64,000 bases of DNA from Mortierella sp. BCC40632. Taxonomy: Eukaryota > Mortierellomycota > Mortierellomycetes > Mortierellales > Mortierellaceae. This document shows, piece after piece, positions 54,745 through 64,000 of the stretch. A program made the translations under genes and the position numbers. The stretch is from contig WAEK01000025.1 in NCBI GenBank assembly GCA_011634665.1, positions 124,001-188,000 on the forward strand. The letters are read 5' to 3'. The notes below the pieces were generated by a model that saw nothing but the letters and a program-made list of their open reading frames with translations, made no database searches and was not told the origin of the DNA. Positions within the stretch are counted from its first letter, which is position 1; each line of letters starts with the position of its first letter.

Positions 54745-57700
54745 ATGGGAGTCATCGGACTATGGGGATTCATTCGAAGAAAGGGGTACCACCCAAAAAA
54801 TCACTCACAGCCACCGCATCCACCATCGTCCGGAACTAAGATCAGAGTTGATCTTTTATCATCCTTTTATCCGACAATTAACTATGCTTATTCCCATCAT
54901 TACGATAATCCAGCCATTGCTCACAAGATCCTCGAAGAGACCATCACTCGGCTTGGTGGCAAGGACGATATTGTGGTTTACATCGACGGCGGACAAGCAA
55001 AGGAAAAAGAGGCTACTCAACTTCACCGAGCAGGGTTACGCCAAAAATCTCTTGATCGAGCTAACCATGCCCTTGATAACATCGAACAACGAGTATCAAG
55101 CAGAAAAACAGTTAAAAAGCATCACATAAACAATGTCAGCAAATATTTGCGGAAGGCGTTCCATTGGCAAGAAAGTGATCGAAGAGGATTCTTTGACTAC
55201 ATGTTTGAGAACGGATGGGATGTAAGATGGTGTATCACGGAAGCTGATATCGAGATCGCCACAGATTGTCAACCTCAAGATATCGTCGTTTCAAAAGACA
55301 GCGATCTTCTTGTTTACCGTGCAGTTCGACAGCTTTGGCGACCAATGGGCTGTTGGAAGAGAGTATGGTACCAAGTTTACGACAAGTCGGCTGTCCTTGA
55401 CTCGCTGGACTTTGATGACAATCAGCTTCTCGCTCTTGCAATTGTCAGTCATAACGATTACAGCAAAAATGTATTTTCACTTGGACTCGAATCCAATTAC
55501 ACAATTATCAGAGAACTTTTGGGCGAAGGTACTGTACTGGTTGCGATGAAATGAACGACTGCAACGGTATGTTCTTCCGATTGTTTTTTTTTATCTAACT
55601 TTCTTTTCCTCACAGACGTTGAGAAAATAGTACGGGAGTACTTGTTACACGATCGCGTTCAGTCCAAGAATATCAGCAAAGAAGATTTTGCAATTTCAAC
55701 CCGGGTTTTCGCAACCCTCAAGCAGACGTCCGTTACCGCTACCAGTCCATTCAGCGAATGCGACAAGGATGTCGGTGTCCTCCGCAAACGCCTGTCAGAC
55801 ATCATCAAGAACCAGAGAGAGCAGCGGAGAGCAGACTATTTGGCTCGGAAAAAGAGAAGAAGGTGGGGTTAACACCTATTCCTTTTTGTTTTGCAAAAAA
55901 AAAAAAAAAAAAAAAAAGCATGTTAATCAATCTCTTGTACATACGATACATCGATAGGAGTTTGCTCGAAAATCAAGAGCCAGTGGCTACGATTAAGCAT
56001 CGACCCTTCTTTACCAATGACAGACAAGGTCGAAAGAGATATTCTTACAAACAACGAAATGAAGCGACTAAGAGGTACGATCCACCAGACAAGCTGCTTC
56101 AATACCAGTGAAAACCTCACAGGGGAAAATGCCGGTGCAGCCACGCAACTGGAGGGTAATACCAGTTCAACCATGCAACCGGGGGGATGCCAGTTCGAAC
56201 ACGCAACCGGGAGGAAATGTCAGTTCAACCACGCAACCGGTACCTGCGAAGAAGATACCAAAGATCCGAAACAAGATAAAAAACGCTAAAAAAAAAAAAA
56301 AACTGTTGCAGGAGATGGAATGGGAGCACCCCACGGTTTCCCTCGATATGGGCTCCCTCAAGACCAATGTTGAAAAGGCTGTCCCAGATCAAACACTTGC
56401 GAGCCAAGTTGTTTCATGTATCCAGAAAGCCGTCCGGGAAGCTTCTCGTGTCAAACGCCGATGCGAAGAACTCCTTGGCCGATATCTCGATGTGATAGTG
56501 TTAGCTGATGGTGACATCTGTAATGAAGACCAAGCGTTCTTAGACTATCTTTGTCCTCACGAGGATGAAGACGAAAGCACCGGCGCAAGCGACGCGATTT
56601 GTGTGGAAGACTGCCCCGCAGACAAGGACAAAACAGGCGCGTTTATCCACTCACTTATGACTTATCTGTACAGCGGGAATCTCTCGACCAAGAAAAGCGG
56701 AACCGGTGCAGTAGTCAACAAGTTTATCAAGCGTCTACAAACTCTAGGCTTGTTACCTGAACCAGACGCGAAGGACTTTCTCAATCCACCAAACAAAAAA
56801 GACTTTACTCCGTCGTCACTTGTGAGATCGGTAGCCAAGCAACTCGCAACTGCATTGAAGAAACACTGGCGGCAAGGCTGCCGAAAGCTCTCAGAAGAGG
56901 TTAGTAATCTTCGATATGACATCAATAATCAATAACTAGCCATGCCGAACCACTGACTCATACTTTTGTCATCAAAAATTAGCTATGCCGGCAAAGAGGA
57001 CAAGGACGATGGCCCATCGTGTTTAATTTCGATATGGGAATGCGGAAGCACGTCCCGGTCTTCGAGTCATTCGCGTGGTTTAACAGCCTCGTCGCCCGCC
57101 CGTGGCAGACAATCCCATTGTCACCTTTCGCAGATGGCTTTTTATGAATTTTACGGAGTACGAGGTGGGACAGTTTCTATCAAAGGTACCCGAGTTACAA
57201 GCACACCTAAAGGGGATAATGGATGGTACCGAGGAGAGCGAGTTTACACAAATAGCACTTGTCCGCGATTGGCTACCTGGACAGGAACCCGGCAGCCTAA
57301 TTAAGCACCTTATCTTGGATACCTCAGTGGAGGGACTCACCTCAAGACAGAAGGGAAAGGCAGGGTTAAAGGCATTGGTCCGGCACTTCACATTTCAACA
57401 GACCGAAGACCATATCAACGAACTCAGGGATCCCTCGTTTGACCCACGAGAGTACAATGAGAAAGGATACGTGTTACGAGGCTCCATTCAGACGAATGGG
57501 AGCTTGCTTCGGCTGCTTGCTTTCAAGATACGAGAGCTCAATTCAGTTCGCTTCAAGAGATACAGTGCAGCTCGCATGCCCAGTCGTATCACGTCGGATA
57601 CCGGAGGAACTGACGGATTCTTGAAAGAAATACGAAATGTCGCAAGCTCTGTTCAGGATGTTCGTGAACTTTGGGATTGTTCGCAAGACGAAACCAAGGA

Positions 57701-58780
57701 CGTTTCATATCTCGGTATCGACCTAGGCGTGACCTGCGTTGTTGGGGCATGTGCCATTCTACCCGACGGCAATAACCCCAAAAGCAGAAAAAAAGGAAGA
57801 ATCGAGGCAAGAGAAAACGAGGAGGAAAAAAGAAAACGAGGATGTAGAGGTGGCAAAAAACAGACACGGCAAAACGATCAATATGGATGTAGAAGAAAAC
57901 GGACAAGAGATGGATAAGGATCGAGCTAGGTTTATCAACCTGGTTGTCAAACAAAAGGCAACTTACCAACCATTATTCAAATTCAGGCGATGGCTTTGAA
58001 AAAAAAACAACGCAAAACAATACCGGACCAGGATGGGCATGGCCCCAGGTCCATCAAAGATGTGGAATCTTTACTTCCGGCGCGACGTGGCAAGGACTGT
58101 AGCATGTCTTCCTATTTCGATCAAGTAGCCAATTATTGGCAATACCTCGACAGTTTCTATAATGGTCACGACCAAACATTCAATCGAATGAGGCGCTGTC
58201 TAAAACGAGAAATGGATACCGAGTACAGACTGATCACGGACAGCTTACTACGTATGGTCGGCGGTAACATTGGCGCGAGGCGCGACAAATCCGACAAAGT
58301 GATAATTGGAATCGGTCTCGGGGAATTTTCCTCAACATCTGGACTATCCTCGAGACACAGTTCATTCCTTGACTACTTCACTCGGAAGGTATGCACCAAT
58401 CACGTTTACAATCAACTGGCCTGTCTCCTACACTGTACTGACAGTCTTCATTGGTACTTTGTGCATAGGCAAGGTCTCTCGGTTATGTAGTTGTCGGAGT
58501 GAATGAATTGTATTCATCAAAAAAATGTCCAAGGTGCCAAAACTTTTTGGCACAAACAATCTCTATCCGGAGACTTTACTGCCAGAAGTGTCAATGGTTC
58601 CAGCACCGAGACCTGATTGCAGGCGAGAACATTGCAAGAGTCCTCAAAGGGTTTATCGAAACTCAAGAAAGGCCCGAATATCTCCAACCGACGGATATCA
58701 ACGGCGTTGCTTTATGGAAGCGGCCAAGTCAGCCGCCGTGTCACAAGCGGAAGTGGCAAGAGATAGAAGGGGAACATTAG
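54745..58780 (+). pseudogene. FEN1/XPG-like plus TnpB/Fanzor2-like nuclease locus
   Basis: Part 1 (exon 54745-55528): FEN1/XPG fold: MGVIGLWGFIRRKGY, IRVDLLSSFYPT, VVYIDGGQAKEKE, TEADIEIATD, IVVSKDSDLLVY, VSHNDYSKNVFSLGL, with the acidic metal ligands kept. Exon 55616-55862 adds a basic helix and splices in phase to 55966 (RSLLENQEPVATIKHRP). Part 2: LDMGSLKTNVEKA, an intron 56900-56982, LRGSIQTNGSLLRLLAFKIR, RuvC-I YLGIDLGVTCVVG (Asp 57720), RuvC-II IGIGLGEFSS (Glu 58323), intron 58390-58469, VNELYSSKKCPRC, YCQKC and RuvC-III HRDLIAGENI (Asp 58610). Frame changes near 56109, 57090, 57780 and 57998 (A9 run) mark decay or assembly error. One fusion gene or two adjacent genes cannot be settled from sequence. 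Confidence 0.75.
56120..56245 (+). repeat. ~30-bp tandem repeat in coding linker
   Basis: Four imperfect units around (C)CAGTTCAACCA(T/C)GCAACCGG fall between the FEN1-like and TnpB-like parts. In one frame they encode QPxN/TQPGG-type repeats. Repeat-length change here could explain the frame change near 56109. Confidence 0.6.
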
Positions 58781-58851
58781 CTTAGGTCTCATAGCATTTT
58801 TTTGGTGTGTTGCACACACACAGAAGCATTTCGCTTCACTCAGATCGGCAT

Positions 58852-58897
58852 GCAATCGCGGCTGAAAATACGGTGACGTAATTTCAGCCGCCGATGC
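58852..58897 (+). ncRNA. GNRA-capped hairpin 3' of TnpB-like gene
   Basis: Stem GCGGCTGAAA (58858-58867) with TTTCAGCCGC (58882-58891), an A-A mismatch, then TACG/CGTA capped by GTGA, a GNRA tetraloop. Below, GCAATCG (58852-58858) can pair with CGATGC (58892-58897) with small bulges. It starts about 70 nt after the stop at 58780 and just before MULE 2. The position is where omega-RNA scaffolds lie in TnpB/Fanzor loci. It could instead be a transposon end. Confidence 0.5.
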
Positions 58898-58905
58898 GTG
58901 GCTTT

Positions 58906-61823
58906 CCAATGTTCAATGCTCGACTGGATGGTCATTCCCCAATTCTCATCCTCATGCTTCCCAACTATGCTCCCGTTATGCTCCCCAACGATTGTGCTCC
59001 TGCTATGGTCCCTGACGACTGTGCCCCCACTATACTCCCCGACGACTGTGCTGTAGAGAAAGACAATGTCTATTTGGATAAGGAGAATCGAGATCAGATA
59101 GAGCAAGTGGTGCTCTCCTGCATAGACAAGATGGTATACTGATCTCCTGACCTGTTCTTCGCCAAAGGTTCAAACCGTAGTTTGATCAGCCAGCTGACGA
59201 TTGCTTTTTTGTTGATTAGAAAGAGGTTTTTGAAAGATGGACCAGTGGAGATTCTCAAGCTATCTCAGAAGTAGAGGACAGCGACGACGTCCGCCCTGAG
59301 ACCAACGAAGAGTACAACCAAAAGATGGGCGACCACTTCCAGATAGAGGTAATTTTTGCACTATCCTTTTTCGACATCATAGACCTATTCCAGTTGGAAT
59401 CCGCATTAAACAGCGAGCTTATTCGAATATTAAAGGACCTGAAAAGGCGCATTTCAGCCAACTTCTCCGACAAGATGCTCAACGAGTTACGCGAAGTGCT
59501 ACAAAGAGACGAGTTTATTACGAAATCTCAACCGTCATTTGAGGGCCTGATCATTGATGATACAAAGGCCACTTTCTATCTTGGGAAGGAAGATTTTGAA
59601 GTGTGGAGACAGCAGCATCAAAGGAGGATTTCAACTAATTTTTTAGCAGCAGCAAACAGATATGAGTGCGTTGGGAAATCCCGGGCTGGAGAGTCGTCAA
59701 TTTACTACCAGTGTCAGTGTGCTGGCAAACGATATGTACGAAAGGACCAAAAGAAAGGCGGAAAGTCTGGCAAGACAAGGATTCGCAAAAAGAGAGTATC
59801 AAGCAGGGGTGTCTGTCAAAGATCCATGCAAAGTTGCAGAGGAGGCCAAATGACGATGGGACCACGACCGAAGTATACTATATCCAATATTTTTACAATC
59901 ACAACCACTCGCTAGGAAACATTTCAAATCTTGTACTCGACAAAAGTCTGCAGGAATCAAAGCAACTATCCGGAGTCTGATCTTGCAAGGTTCGACCATC
60001 AACATGGTTATGCAACAGCTCACGATGGAACATGACAAGTTTCAGCAAGTGCTACGTGAGAATGGGCAGCTCTTCCGCGATGACTTTATTTCATACGACG
60101 ATGTTTACAACATTTGGTACGAAATCATCCAGACGAAGATGACCAAGAACAAAGACCCAGTACTGTCAGCAATAATGTGGATGGAGGAGCTTGATAAGGC
60201 AGGAGCAATGACATACTTTAACAAAGAGGACCGAACTGACGGAACATATTTCGGCTTCTCGACTACGTGGCAGTTGGCTCAGTTGCGATCCTATGGAAAA
60301 ACAATTTGCTTTGACGGAACGCATGAGGTGTTTGGGTAGGTTAACTATCTCAAATCGTTGGTGTTCACCTTTGCATTGTTACGCTGTTCTAACCTTTCTT
60401 CTCAGCCCCAAAACATATCTTTACACCCTTGTTTTAAAAAACACAAGCACTGGGTTCGGAATTCCAGTTGCTTTTTTGCTAACAAAGAGCACAGAAAACC
60501 ACATCCTAGTTGGGTGGTTAAGAGCCATTCGAGCAAAAATGACAGATCTTTACTCCACTGAAGGACGCGTCTATGTTTACAAGCCGAATGCTGTGATCAC
60601 TGACCAAGGAAACGTCGAGATATTGGCGATTAAGTCTGCTTTTCCAGGAGAGACTGTGCCAATATTCTTTTGTATATGGCACGTCTATCGTGTGTGGGAA
60701 CGCGTAGTTCCTTCTCTTTTACATTTTGACCTTGAGGATCTCTCCCTTGATGAGAGGAAGGCGAAAAAAGCAGAGGTACGAGGCAAATGCTCTTTAATGA
60801 TTGAATCCCAGGGCTTTTTTTTTTTTTTTTTTTTTGTTAGTTGGGACTAACGCTACTCCATTGCTCTCCCGGGATTTCTAGGCAATTGCCGACCTTCGCT
60901 CTATTTTGAAAGAGCCTAGCGTATCTGAAGCCATGCTACTGATTGAACTGTACCAACACAAATGGAGGCACCATAAAAAATTACTTGACTATTTGAACAA
61001 GAACTACTTTGGGGACTTGAGTGATGAGAACGAGAAACGTCGATATTCGTGGATGATGTGCTATCGCCAAGACGTGTCTTATGCCTCGATCGATACTAAT
61101 AACTACATTGAGTCTTGGCACAATATTCTCAAGCGCCACTTTTTCAGGGATCGGCACCAACGTAGAGCTGACTGGGTCATCTACATTCTTGCATTCATGG
61201 CTATCCCTCACTTTCAGAAAAAGTGCAGTCTAAGTGCTTTGAGGGTTGGTCGAATGGATCCTGCACGAAAGACTGAGCTACGCTTCACGAAGATCGCTCA
61301 GGAACATATCCAAGCAAGAGGTTCCAAAGGCTACAGAAGTGAGCCTCTCGTCCAGGTCTCTGATCGGATACTCCGCGTGGAGTCCTTCACAAGTCTAGAA
61401 AAAGCATACGATATCGAGGTTGATTTCACCAAGTCTGTACACGGTCATATCACATCATGCTCCTGTCCTTACTTCTTCAACAATGGCGGAACATGCAAGC
61501 ACATTGCGTTGGTACTCCTACAGATACCGCATATTCAGACAAGATATGGTGAGGAGGACGTCCAAGGAAATCAAGACAACAAACGTGCACTGTTTGCGCA
61601 AGCCCATCAAGAATATCTAGAATACACTCAAGAGGCGGCCCTAGTGGGCAGGACCGATCACCTTTCAGACCGTGTACATGACTTGATCGCTCAGAGAGAT
61701 AAAAGTAAACCTCTGGCGAACGAAGAAAAGATAAATGATCTACTTTCTCAATTAGCCAACCTTTGCGAACAGGAGGCGTCCATCTTCAATGTCCATAGTA
61801 AACGCCAGAGAATGAACTATTAA
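58906..61823 (+). pseudogene. MULE transposase 2 (FAR1-DDE-SWIM), frameshifted
   Basis: Plus strand. Start near 58906 with a short PDDCAP-type repeat, an intron, then DLFQLESALNSELIRI, a FAR1-type region (YQCQCAGK, IHAKLQRRPNDDG, YFYNHNHSLG), the DDE core ICFDGTHEVFG (Asp 60313), VITDQGNVEILAI (Asp ~60602), FFCIWHVYRVWERV, NNYIESWHNILKRH (Glu ~61110), and SWIM CSCPYFFNNGGTCKH. Introns at 60339-60404 and 60777-60881 (the latter with a T21 tract) splice in phase. Two one-base frame changes (near 59775 and 59955) lie in the FAR1 region; the catalytic part is open. Divergent from MULE 1 in sequence, so not a simple duplicate. Confidence 0.78.
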
Positions 61824-61899
61824 ATAAATATATAGATTAAACTAGTAATTGAAAGAGTGGTGGATGTCTGATTCGCCTATGGGCTAGAAAAGCAAGAGG

Positions 61900-62420
61900 A
61901 CTTCAGTCATTCTCGACCCAGACCAACGGAACTGGTGTTCTCGAAATCCTTGAGTCAGACCCTAACGAATTCACTTAATAAGTGAAGCAAAAGGAGGCCA
62001 CCCTGGCGCCTGAAAAAAAAAATCCATATGGCGCGTACGAAAAAACAGAAAAAAAAGTGTATTCTCTGGTTTTCTTCGCCAGTTTCTCCGGATCTACCAG
62101 TCCTCTACAGATAAAATTGAGTTCCCAATAATCCTTCAGTCAAACTCCAACAACTTCACTTAATAAGTCAAGCAAAAGAGCTCCTCCCTAGCGCCGTAAA
62201 GGTAATGATATGCAACCTATAGAGGAAAAAAGAGAAAAAAGAGATCATTTTCGAACTTTCCCAGGTCATTTTTCAGGAACCACTGATCATATATGGATAA
62301 AATTGGATTCTCCAGGATCCCTGTGTCAAATACTAAAACTTTTAATTAATGAGCGAAACAAAAAGGGGCGGTTCTGATGCTGTAGTCAAGCATTGGTGTA
62401 AAATGTGAAAAATGAAAATT
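61900..62420. repeat. ~185-bp diverged tandem repeat, three units
   Basis: Anchor ACTTAATAAGT(G/C)AAGCAAAAG follows GTCA(G/A)AC at about 61970 and 62157, and a weaker version (TTTAATTAATGAGCGAAAC) at about 62339. Each is followed by a GGCGCC-like or TAGCGCC block and an A-rich stretch. Lies directly after MULE 2 and could be its subterminal repeats. Confidence 0.55.
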
Positions 62421-62923
62421 TACTAAAGTCTAGACTGATAGTTGACGCGTCGGAACTTGACATCTGGCTTAAAAAACTCATTTCTCAAAAATGAACACGC
62501 AAATTTTATATCAAAAGATCGGTGATAATCCCCTCTTCACTTTTTGCTAATGATACTATGCAAAAAAAAAGCCATCCTGGGGCACTTCATATATGAGGAA
62601 CTGTCAGATATCAGGATGTCTATCTGTATGCAGGATAGGTCACGGGAAAGTAGGGAGGGGTGGCTTGCGGTGGGTTGGGGGGGGGGGTTCTGGCGGCCTG
62701 GAGTAAATTTACCGCTGATTTAAGGACTCTCCTTCTGGCGCGTGACTATTAATGACGTATGGTCAAAACAAAAGAATCATTGTCAAATATAAGACAGTTT
62801 CGGCAGGTAATTCAGCGGGCGAAGGAATTCTTACCCCCCCCGTAAAATTGAAAAATTACCCCCGTAAATATTTTGTGTACCCCCATTAAACACCCCGTAT
62901 CCGGAATATTCACCCCTCCCCAC

Positions 62924-63200
62924 CCGTGAATTTTTTTGCCTGCTTTATACAGTGAGATTTCGGCCACTAGCTCTAAGCCTAACCAAACAAACACTACAAA
63001 GAGAAGCTCTATCTTGTGTCTGCCAATCTGCCACTGTTTACACGTTCTCCCTCTAGAAACCCGTGAATTTTCCTTTTTTTTTTTTTTTTTTTTTTTTTTG
63101 CTTTATACAATGAGACCTCGGCCAATAGTCCACGACCTAGCCAAACAAACACTATCTAGAGACTAGTTTGTGCCTGCCGGTCTGCCACTGTTATTGTGGG
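62924..63200. repeat. ~158-bp tandem duplication plus CCCCGTAAA motifs
   Basis: Two units start at CCCGTGAATTTT (62925 and 63061) and share GCTTTATACA(G/A)TGAGA, CGGCCA, AACCAAACAAACACTA-like and TCTGCCACTGTT. A third CCCGTGAATTTTTCC is at 63394. Around them are scattered CCCCCGTAAA/CCCCCGTCAA motifs (62831-62895, 63410-63500). No gene is seen in this stretch. Confidence 0.55.
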
Positions 63201-63304
63201 TTAAACCTACACATCGGACACAGTCCGAAACACTAAGTCTCGATTGTAGGGGGAGGCCCACTCTCCCGCCCACGGCCCATAAAGGGGTCATCATGCACGA
63301 AAAA

Positions 63305-63385
63305 CACATGTGCTACCTCGGGCATGAACCGAGGACCTCTAGATTGAGAGGTGGAAGCTTTACAGCTAAGCTGCTGAGGGCTCGC
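63305..63385 (-). tRNA. tRNA-like remnant or SINE head
   Basis: On the minus strand three arms in tRNA order are visible: D-arm-like AGCTT/AAGCT around AGCTGTA, anticodon-arm-like ACCTCT/AGAGGT with a 6-nt loop, and T-arm-like CCTCGG/CCGAGG with loop TTCATGC. No matching acceptor stem is found and the anticodon loop is one nt short. Probably a tRNA pseudogene or SINE, not a working tRNA. Confidence 0.3.
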
Positions 63386-63613
63386 CCGCCCACCCGTGAA
63401 TTTTTCCTGTACCCCCCGTCAACCTTCTCCAAGATGAAATCCCTCCCCCCCGTCAACTCTCTCTCAATTGACATCTTCACCTCCCCCGTAAAATTTTTTC
63501 TCTCTCTTTTCCCTTTTCCGTCCGAGTCAGAGTGCACAATATCCCGAGCACTGCTTGCGTCTGAGAGTCTCTTCTCTCTTCTCTCTTCTCTCTCATTTTT
63601 CATCTTTCATTTT

Positions 63614-63988
63614 TCATCCTCGTGCCTTGCCTTTGCGTGATGTACTCCTCTTTCTTCTTCTCTCATAGCCTGTTTTGTACCTACGGCTGATTGGCCTTCC
63701 CTTGGTATGCGACGACACCCCATCAACAATGTCCTCCACAGGGATTCCTTTGAACAAGTCAGTCTCCTCGACAGAATCGCCATCATCTGCCTGTTTCAAC
63801 TTCGCCCCGATGTTAGAAATAGAACTACTGTCATGATCGGGGCTGCCTCTTCCATCACCTTTGGACACACCCACATTTTCGATCTCGTTGGGCTCTGTCA
63901 CTGTTGCACCATGCACCTCGTCTGAGTCTTCCGAAAGCGTTTGTACTGCTGGCTCTGTAAGATCTCCATATCGCCCTGGGCCCTCCAT
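63614..63988 (-). CDS. Acidic disordered ORF, probably partial
   Basis: A 124-residue frame at the right edge. Asp/Glu/Ser-rich (TLSEDSDEVHGATVTEPNE, SVEETDLFKGIPVEDIVD) with a basic tail (RRYKTGYERRRKRSTSRKGK). No domain is recognised. The frame may continue beyond the window, so this could be the 3' part of a larger gene or an exon. Confidence 0.3.
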   Translation of the reverse strand: MEGPGRYGDLTEPAVQTLSEDSDEVHGATVTEPNEIENVGVSKGDGRGSPDHDSSSISNIGAKLKQADDGDSVEETDLFKGIPVEDIVDGVSSHTKGRPISRRYKTGYERRRKRSTSRKGKARG

Positions 63989-64000
63989 TGAACCAGGGCC

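Overview
This is eukaryotic, fungal DNA. Genes carry short GT-AG introns (about 60-120 bp), coding and spacer DNA are interleaved on both strands, and there are no operons or Shine-Dalgarno sites. The Crinkler (CRN) N-termini (LFCLVDGE type), the Crypton with a GCR1_C-like tail, the Fanzor genes, and the MULE and LINE families together point to Mucoromycota, most likely Mortierellomycotina. That placement is inferred from family knowledge, not from a search. Base usage is moderate, with many long poly-A/T runs and purine tracts. The window looks like a repeat-rich, rDNA-associated (possibly subtelomeric) accessory region.

Layout. 0.6-1.3 kb: an intronless secreted Cys/Ala-rich protein. 1.6-9.5 kb and 13-19 kb: three decayed CRN effector loci (A, B, C) on the minus strand; the fourth (D) is on the plus strand at 27.4-32.1 kb. 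Each complete CRN unit (B, C, D) has a conserved promoter block, a P-loop NTPase plus restriction-endonuclease-like gene, about 1 kb of conserved 3' flank ending in a (TAA)n tail, and then, in the same orientation, the last ~580 nt of 28S rRNA with its 3'-ETS stem-loop. The 28S part always begins at the same place (ATAACTGGCTTGTGG). 10.4-12.6 kb: an intact seven-exon gene with a PD-(D/E)xK-like motif. 19.1-19.3 kb: a dispersed 18S fragment. 19.7-22 kb: a small secreted protein plus Ty3/gypsy and LINE remnants. 22.8-24.1 kb: a nested palindrome of two back-to-back 28S tails. 25.1-26.9 kb: a second, unrelated PD-(D/E)xK-like gene.

33-47 kb is a mobile-element cluster: an RNase H/zinc-finger retroelement ORF, a decayed Fanzor1 (eukaryotic TnpB relative) with three acidic FDDWD repeats, an unrecognised 331-residue protein, and a six-exon Crypton tyrosine recombinase. 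A fifth, short CRN lies at 47.2-48.7 kb. It is followed by a 5'-truncated LINE that abuts the stop codon of an intronless, switch-mutated Ran GTPase copy.

52-61.8 kb: two Mutator-like (MULE) transposase genes, each with FAR1-type N-termini, DDE residues and a SWIM finger. Between them lies a locus in which a FEN1/XPG-like flap-nuclease domain is followed, in the same transcriptional direction and apparently in the same gene, by a TnpB/Fanzor2-like RuvC nuclease with a Zn ribbon. A GNRA-capped ~46-nt hairpin sits about 70 nt after its stop. The right end holds diverged tandem repeats, a tRNA-like element and part of an acidic ORF.

Many genes carry one-base frameshifts, often at homopolymers. 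Some are real, since copies A and C share one. Others may be assembly errors. The two most striking signals are the association of CRN units with one 28S site and the FEN1-like plus TnpB-like locus.
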